NCBI GenBank assembly: GCA_054601695.1 | Contig: BAAHQB010000387.1 | Location: 62,001 to 126,000 of the forward strand | DNA: 64,000 nucleotides | DNA from: Amorphochlora amoebiformis | Taxonomy: Eukaryota; Cercozoa; Chlorarachniophyceae | Reading direction: 5' to 3' | Shown here: positions 1 through 64,000 of the stretch, one piece after another | Layout of the letters: every line of letters starts with the position of its first letter | Numbering within the stretch: position 1 is the first letter of the stretch | Position numbers and translations under genes: made by a program | Notes under the pieces: generated by a model | What the model saw: the letters and a program-made list of their open reading frames with translations, nothing else | Database searches by the model: none | Told to the model about the DNA's origin: nothing

Positions 1-78
1 ACCCAGTTTTGGACCATGGTTCCATAATAGTAAGTTTAAACTAGCCGCATTGTATGATCATAGTAGCTCTATAGCCAT
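1..78. other. Left edge, downstream of the DNAJC22-like stop
   Basis: Mixed-composition sequence with no supported feature. It would be 3' UTR or flank of the minus-strand DNAJC22-like gene if the inferred terminal exon is right. Confidence 0.4.
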
Positions 79-16103
<16,025 letters not shown>

Positions 16104-16921
16104 TCAACCCAGATCCAGTCGATTCCCCTTCATACCGGTTAGGTATACCGTAGTCGTCTTCGTTTCTGTGACTCTAGCATCATATTCTCCTCGCGATGCT
16201 CGTAATAGAGAATCTAAGGGAAAGAGATGATCAGATCCATTCCGGGAAAATTTGCAAAATCTTTTTTTGCTCTCGAGGGACTGTAGTGAGGGTATAATGT
16301 GTTTTCGCTGTGTACAAGAATGAAAGGTATATCCCACCAGCAGGAGCATGAGATATATACTGACGAGAGTGGACCCTCCTATTTGGCCAGTGTACATCTC
16401 AACGGTGTAGTGGGTGATGATGACGTAGTTCCAATATGACGCCACTCTTTTGGTACTCTTGGCTGGGAGAAATACACGTCAGACGAAGATACGTATACGT
16501 ATACGCATCACAAAGGCACGTGTCGGCAAGGACTCACATCGCGTGGTGGCTGCAATCATGTTCAAGAGCGAGGATCCAAACATCAAAATGGCCGAGTTTC
16601 GTTGGAGGTGTGAATTTATCCGGCTTTTCATTGTGAATTTTCCTGGATGGGCATGGTACAAGAATCAGAGTGATGAGATTCGGAAGTTCGGATATATTTA
16701 CCCTTTCCGTATATGTGAGAAGCCCAGTACAACATGGAACCGTTCCAGCTGCAAGAGTACAGGAGGACTCCATTCATCAAATAGATTGCCCCGAGGAAGA
16801 AAAACACGGAGTTGTACGCGATTAACGTGACCGCCATGAGCAACGCAATTCTGATGTCAACGCCCTCCACCGAACCGAGTCTCTCACGTATCTCTGGCAC
16901 GCGACCCCCGGGGATCCTCAT
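16104..16921 (-). CDS. Unrecognised multi-pass membrane protein, 3 exons, 227 aa
   Basis: Exons 16921-16702, 16642-16538 and 16462-16104 total 684 nt. Donors are g|gtaaat and t|gtgagt; acceptors are catccag and tcccag. Phases match (1/1 and 1/1), and the ORF stays open to a TGA at 16104. Hydrophobic stretches are IALLMAVTLIAYNSVFFFLG with the adjoining AIYLMNGVLLY, then SAILMFGSSLLNMIAA, and SIYLMLLLVGYTF, so three or four membrane passes are likely. The C-terminal third is polar and basic. I do not recognise the family. The introns are only 59 and 75 nt and contain no TA arrays, unlike those of both neighbours. The start lies 134 bp from the divergently transcribed ALG11 start, so the two probably share a promoter. 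Splice joins are inferred from phase alone. Confidence 0.75.
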
Positions 16922-17055
16922 ACGATCCCGGGATTTCTTTGCTAATTATCTCTGGAGAATCACCGGTGTATCAATTTCCCGGGAAATCCCCGGAGTTCAT
17001 ATCTTTGCCGATATACCTACATATCTAGCATGCAATATCCCAAGTTCTTGACCCG
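16922..17055. promoter_or_regulatory. Short divergent promoter between membrane-protein gene and ALG11
   Basis: Only 134 bp separate the minus-strand ATG at 16921 from the ALG11 ATG at 17056. The stretch is free of TA arrays and contains an imperfect palindromic run around tcccgggaaatccccgg. Co-regulation is possible but not shown by the sequence. Confidence 0.45.
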
Positions 17056-31553
<14,498 letters not shown>

Positions 31554-32227
31554 TGATGATTCAGCCTATAATCTAGACAATTCAGGCCCTCATACCTAAT
31601 TTATAGTGCTGTCTAGGCTGTAGCAGTTCAGCTGTAAACGTACCCGAGAGAAATAGATGTATATATGAAATTCAAGCTGTCTCAAAGGGTCATAAGTGAG
31701 ATGTGATATCTGGAGTGTGTAACTCAAATATTAATGTATACTGAGTGTGTCAGCATCGGCTAGAGCCCAGAAATTTACTAAAAAATCAAGTGACTACGTG
31801 CTAGCCTCTAAAGTTTGGGACTCGCCGCTGGTTTTTGCTAGCTATATATATATATATCTCCAGTAAACTAGACAGAAATCCCATCTGCATGATGATTAAT
31901 TCTTAAACATTTGCACTTTCGTATGTGTCCATCATGCGAAAATCTCACCGGTACTAACCGTCACTAAGTCCTCATGCGCAGATGGCAGTTCGAAATCTAA
32001 CCGGTACTAACCGGTACTAACCGGTACTAACCTCATGCGCAGATTGCAGTTCGAAGAATAACCGGTACTAACCGTCACTAAGTCATAATGCGCAGATAGC
32101 AGCTCGAAGTCTAACCGGTAGTACCCGTGACTAAGATAGCAGCTCGAAGTCTAACTGGTAGTACCCGTGGCTAAGATAGCAGCTCGAAGTCTAACCGGTA
32201 GTACCCGTGACTAAGTTCTGAATCCGG
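31554..32227. other. Convergent intergenic spacer between ALG11 and SET gene
   Basis: Both flanking genes end here (TGA at 31551-31553 on plus, TAG at 32230-32228 on minus). The region has mixed composition and one short TA run near 31843. From about 31950 to 32216 it holds tandem repeats built on accggtactaaccg, gcgcagat and gcagctcgaagtctaac. No gene is visible. Confidence 0.7.
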
Positions 32228-50358
<18,131 letters not shown>

Positions 50359-50929
50359 TAAGACACGTGCTAGCACGTGTTTAGATCTTCGTCTTTAGCC
50401 GAAGAATTAAAAAAAACCTTGAGAATTCATACTTTTCGGCCTTTCGCGAACGGGCACCGGTGCGCAAAGGGGGTGTTTCCGGGGCTATGCAAGATATTTG
50501 CTTCCAATGGAGGTACACCGCAAATACGAAAGGGATGACGGAAGGGAGGGTATTGTTGGTTTCAATTTGTGGCGTGAACGGCTATTCGAGCCAAATAGTT
50601 TCGGATAAGAGATTCGTCTCCTCGGATAATCGAATATTCGTCGGGAAGGGGGAGGGATAGGGAAAAACTGTGAATTTCACATGCTCATTGAATAGAGAAT
50701 ATGACAGAAATCGTTGTGAGGTCCGAATGTAAGGATTCTTTGGTGTTCCCCCCCTAAAACAAGGGACACAGGCACATGCCGGTTTGGAGCCAACTGCAAG
50801 TTTGACCATGGTGGCCTCGCAGTAGCTGGGTAATAATAACCATACCGTGAAAGCATATTTTCATGATAGTATATCATCGTGATTAGAATTGACACGTTCA
50901 CCACCCTCAGCCCCTCGTTGCCGCCTGGA
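50359..50929. promoter_or_regulatory. Divergent promoter between SET gene and PP2C gene
   Basis: This 571-bp stretch separates the two start codons, which point away from each other. It is one of the few long segments without microsatellite arrays and has balanced base composition. No TATA box or other defined element could be assigned. ORFs seen here on both strands have no recognisable content. A shared regulatory region is inferred from geometry only. Confidence 0.5.
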
Positions 50930-53957
<3,028 letters not shown>

Positions 53958-54538
53958 TCACATATCTTCTAGATATCTTGCATGCGGCGCTTGCTCACCA
54001 TTGAAATTAATTATAACTCAATTTGACTACAGCTACGTACTGAAGTTATTTATAAATTTTATAATCGCTAACTAGTACTTAGTAGTATCTACTCTAGATG
54101 AAGACTAGCTCCAGACACTAATCTAGTAATGACATATGTATCTAGGTAATCTAGTAATCAGCCTGTACTGAGTGATTAATTCTCGTTGTTTAATTAGACC
54201 GGGATGGTTACTAGCATAGTTGGAGTGCTACTAGTAGATATCTAGGATATATAGTCGTGTGAACAGTAAATCATTATTATGAGTCATTTGCACGCGCGCG
54301 CGCGCAGCTATTCCAGATTTAATTATGAATAAATATTTACATAATTATGATGCTTCTCCGGCTGCGCTATCTAGAATTATGCAACTTCGGATAGCTTCGA
54401 ACCTGGCGCTCAGCTGAGTACTGACGCCATTACGTCCATATGCACCGGAACAATATTAATTAACATTCTTAACTTTCCAGATATGTATATATAAGAGCCG
54501 TTTTATTATGACAATTCATCTATAGAGACGCTCTTAGA

Positions 54539-54590
<52 letters not shown>

Positions 54591-54959
54591 CGCGTCTTAA
54601 AGAGTGTGTATATATGACATTCTCCGTGTAGAAAGGTCCAGCGGATGTAGTCATGCGCACGCGTGCGCTACCGGTGCGTCAGCTGTCGTTGTCCCGGGCT
54701 TGTCCCGGTAGAGGAGTTCATACCGTCGCATACGGTCTGCTTTTGCTAATGTCTGAAATTGCGGATATGTATACACGTGATGTTGTTATAATGTTAGGCT
54801 TGTGTAGGTATGTGATATCTTTTTGTATCTGTGTATGAGTATGTGCGGATATGTATATATTTATGTGTAACAATGTATATATATATATATATATATATAT
54901 ATGTTTGTGTGTATTCATATATGTATCATATATATATATATATTATATATTATATGTAT

Positions 54960-55029
<70 letters not shown>

Positions 55030-55126
55030 CATATATACATACATATATATTTACATATTCACATACATTCATCATACGTAAATAACTAAAAAAACGCACA
55101 CAAATAAGCGGAATATTACAATTCAG
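53958..55126. other. Convergent intergenic spacer between PP2C gene and right-hand gene
   Basis: This is AT-rich sequence without exons I can support. It contains a (CG)n run near 54293-54305, a TA array at 54544-54589 and another at 54870-55020. A 61-codon plus-strand frame at 54653-54838 has no recognisable features. Confidence 0.65.
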
Positions 55127-63672
<8,546 letters not shown>

Positions 63673-63732
63673 CTAGAATTTATTTAGGACAAATCATCAA
63701 AATTTTAGGACAAATCGTCAAAACCAGAGGCG

Positions 63733-63945
63733 TGACATTGCAGGGATGTCACGCTGATATTAGAAGTTTAAGGGGCGTGACAGAGGGAGATGTCCCAGCC
63801 GGGTAGAAATAAAAAAAAGAAAAATCATGTCACGGGGTGACAGGTGGGCGTGTCACAGTGACTGCCGGTCAAAGTGTGACAGAAGGGAATGTCACAGTGA
63901 CTGGGCTTGTTAAGGTGTGACAGGAGGAGATATCACAGTGGGGTG
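63733..63945 (+). repeat. Tandem palindromic GTGACA...TGTCAC repeats
   Basis: About five units, each with an inverted pair such as gtgacaggtgggcgtgtcac or gtgacagaagggaatgtcac. They lie upstream, in sense, of the first visible exon of the right-hand gene, in a stretch of mixed composition. Confidence 0.8.
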
Positions 63946-64000
63946 GAGAGGCTGGGTTGGAAAAGAGTTGGGGGTTGGCGCGACGGAGGGGTATATAACG

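Noticed and set aside
16450-16830. 126-codon plus-strand ORF
   Set aside because: It is antisense to the phase-consistent three-exon membrane-protein gene and resembles nothing.
54653-54838. 61-codon ORF in the convergent spacer
   Set aside because: No recognisable content, no splice or promoter context, and isolated in AT-rich spacer.

Overview
The window is from a nuclear genome of a microbial eukaryote (protist or alga). It has spliceosomal introns with GT-AG ends, vertebrate-type TTAGGG repeats, eukaryote-only proteins and enormous (TA)n arrays. I cannot name the species. At first sight it looks like microsatellite with no genes: nearly all long reading frames are YIYIYI or SLSLSL translations of (TA)n, (GA)n or (CT)n. 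Reading the short unique islands between arrays, on both strands and with splice-phase bookkeeping, shows that most islands are exons. The arrays are the bodies of introns and usually supply the splice sites (AG|gtatat at the donor, tatatag| at the acceptor).

Layout, left to right. (1) 79-13476, minus: DNAJC22/wurst-like multi-pass membrane J-protein, 18 exons, 337 aa. (2) 13477-16103: intergenic, mostly GA and TA tracts. (3) 16104-16921, minus: unrecognised 227-aa membrane protein with two ordinary introns of 59 and 75 nt. (4) 17056-31553, plus: ALG11, GDP-mannose:dolichol-PP-oligosaccharide alpha-1,2-mannosyltransferase, 18 exons, 522 aa. (5) 31554-32227: convergent intergenic spacer with tandem repeats. 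(6) 32228-50358, minus: SET-domain protein methyltransferase of the SETD3/SETD6/Rubisco-LSMT class, at least 20 exons. (7) 50359-50929: divergent promoter. (8) 50930-53957, plus: PP2C phosphatase with an RS-rich N-terminus, 4 exons, 616 aa. (9) 53958-55126: convergent spacer. (10) 55127-63672, minus, 5' end outside the window: Ser/Thr/Pro-rich protein of unknown function with tandemly repeated 66-nt exons.

The exons I assign add up to about 7.7 kb, roughly 12 percent of the window. The six genes do not form a pathway or operon. ALG11 and the DNAJC22-like protein belong to endomembrane biology, while the SET and PP2C genes are protein-modifying enzymes that share a head-to-head promoter.

The unusual content is in the introns. 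Almost every exon is accompanied by tandem partial copies of itself, with a strict polarity: 5' halves lie upstream and 3' halves downstream of the intact exon. Five blocks of telomeric repeat all lie inside introns, often starting right at the donor site. One gene shows whole-exon tandem duplication. All splice junctions are inferred by eye from GT/AG, phase and family similarity; no alignment or transcript was available.
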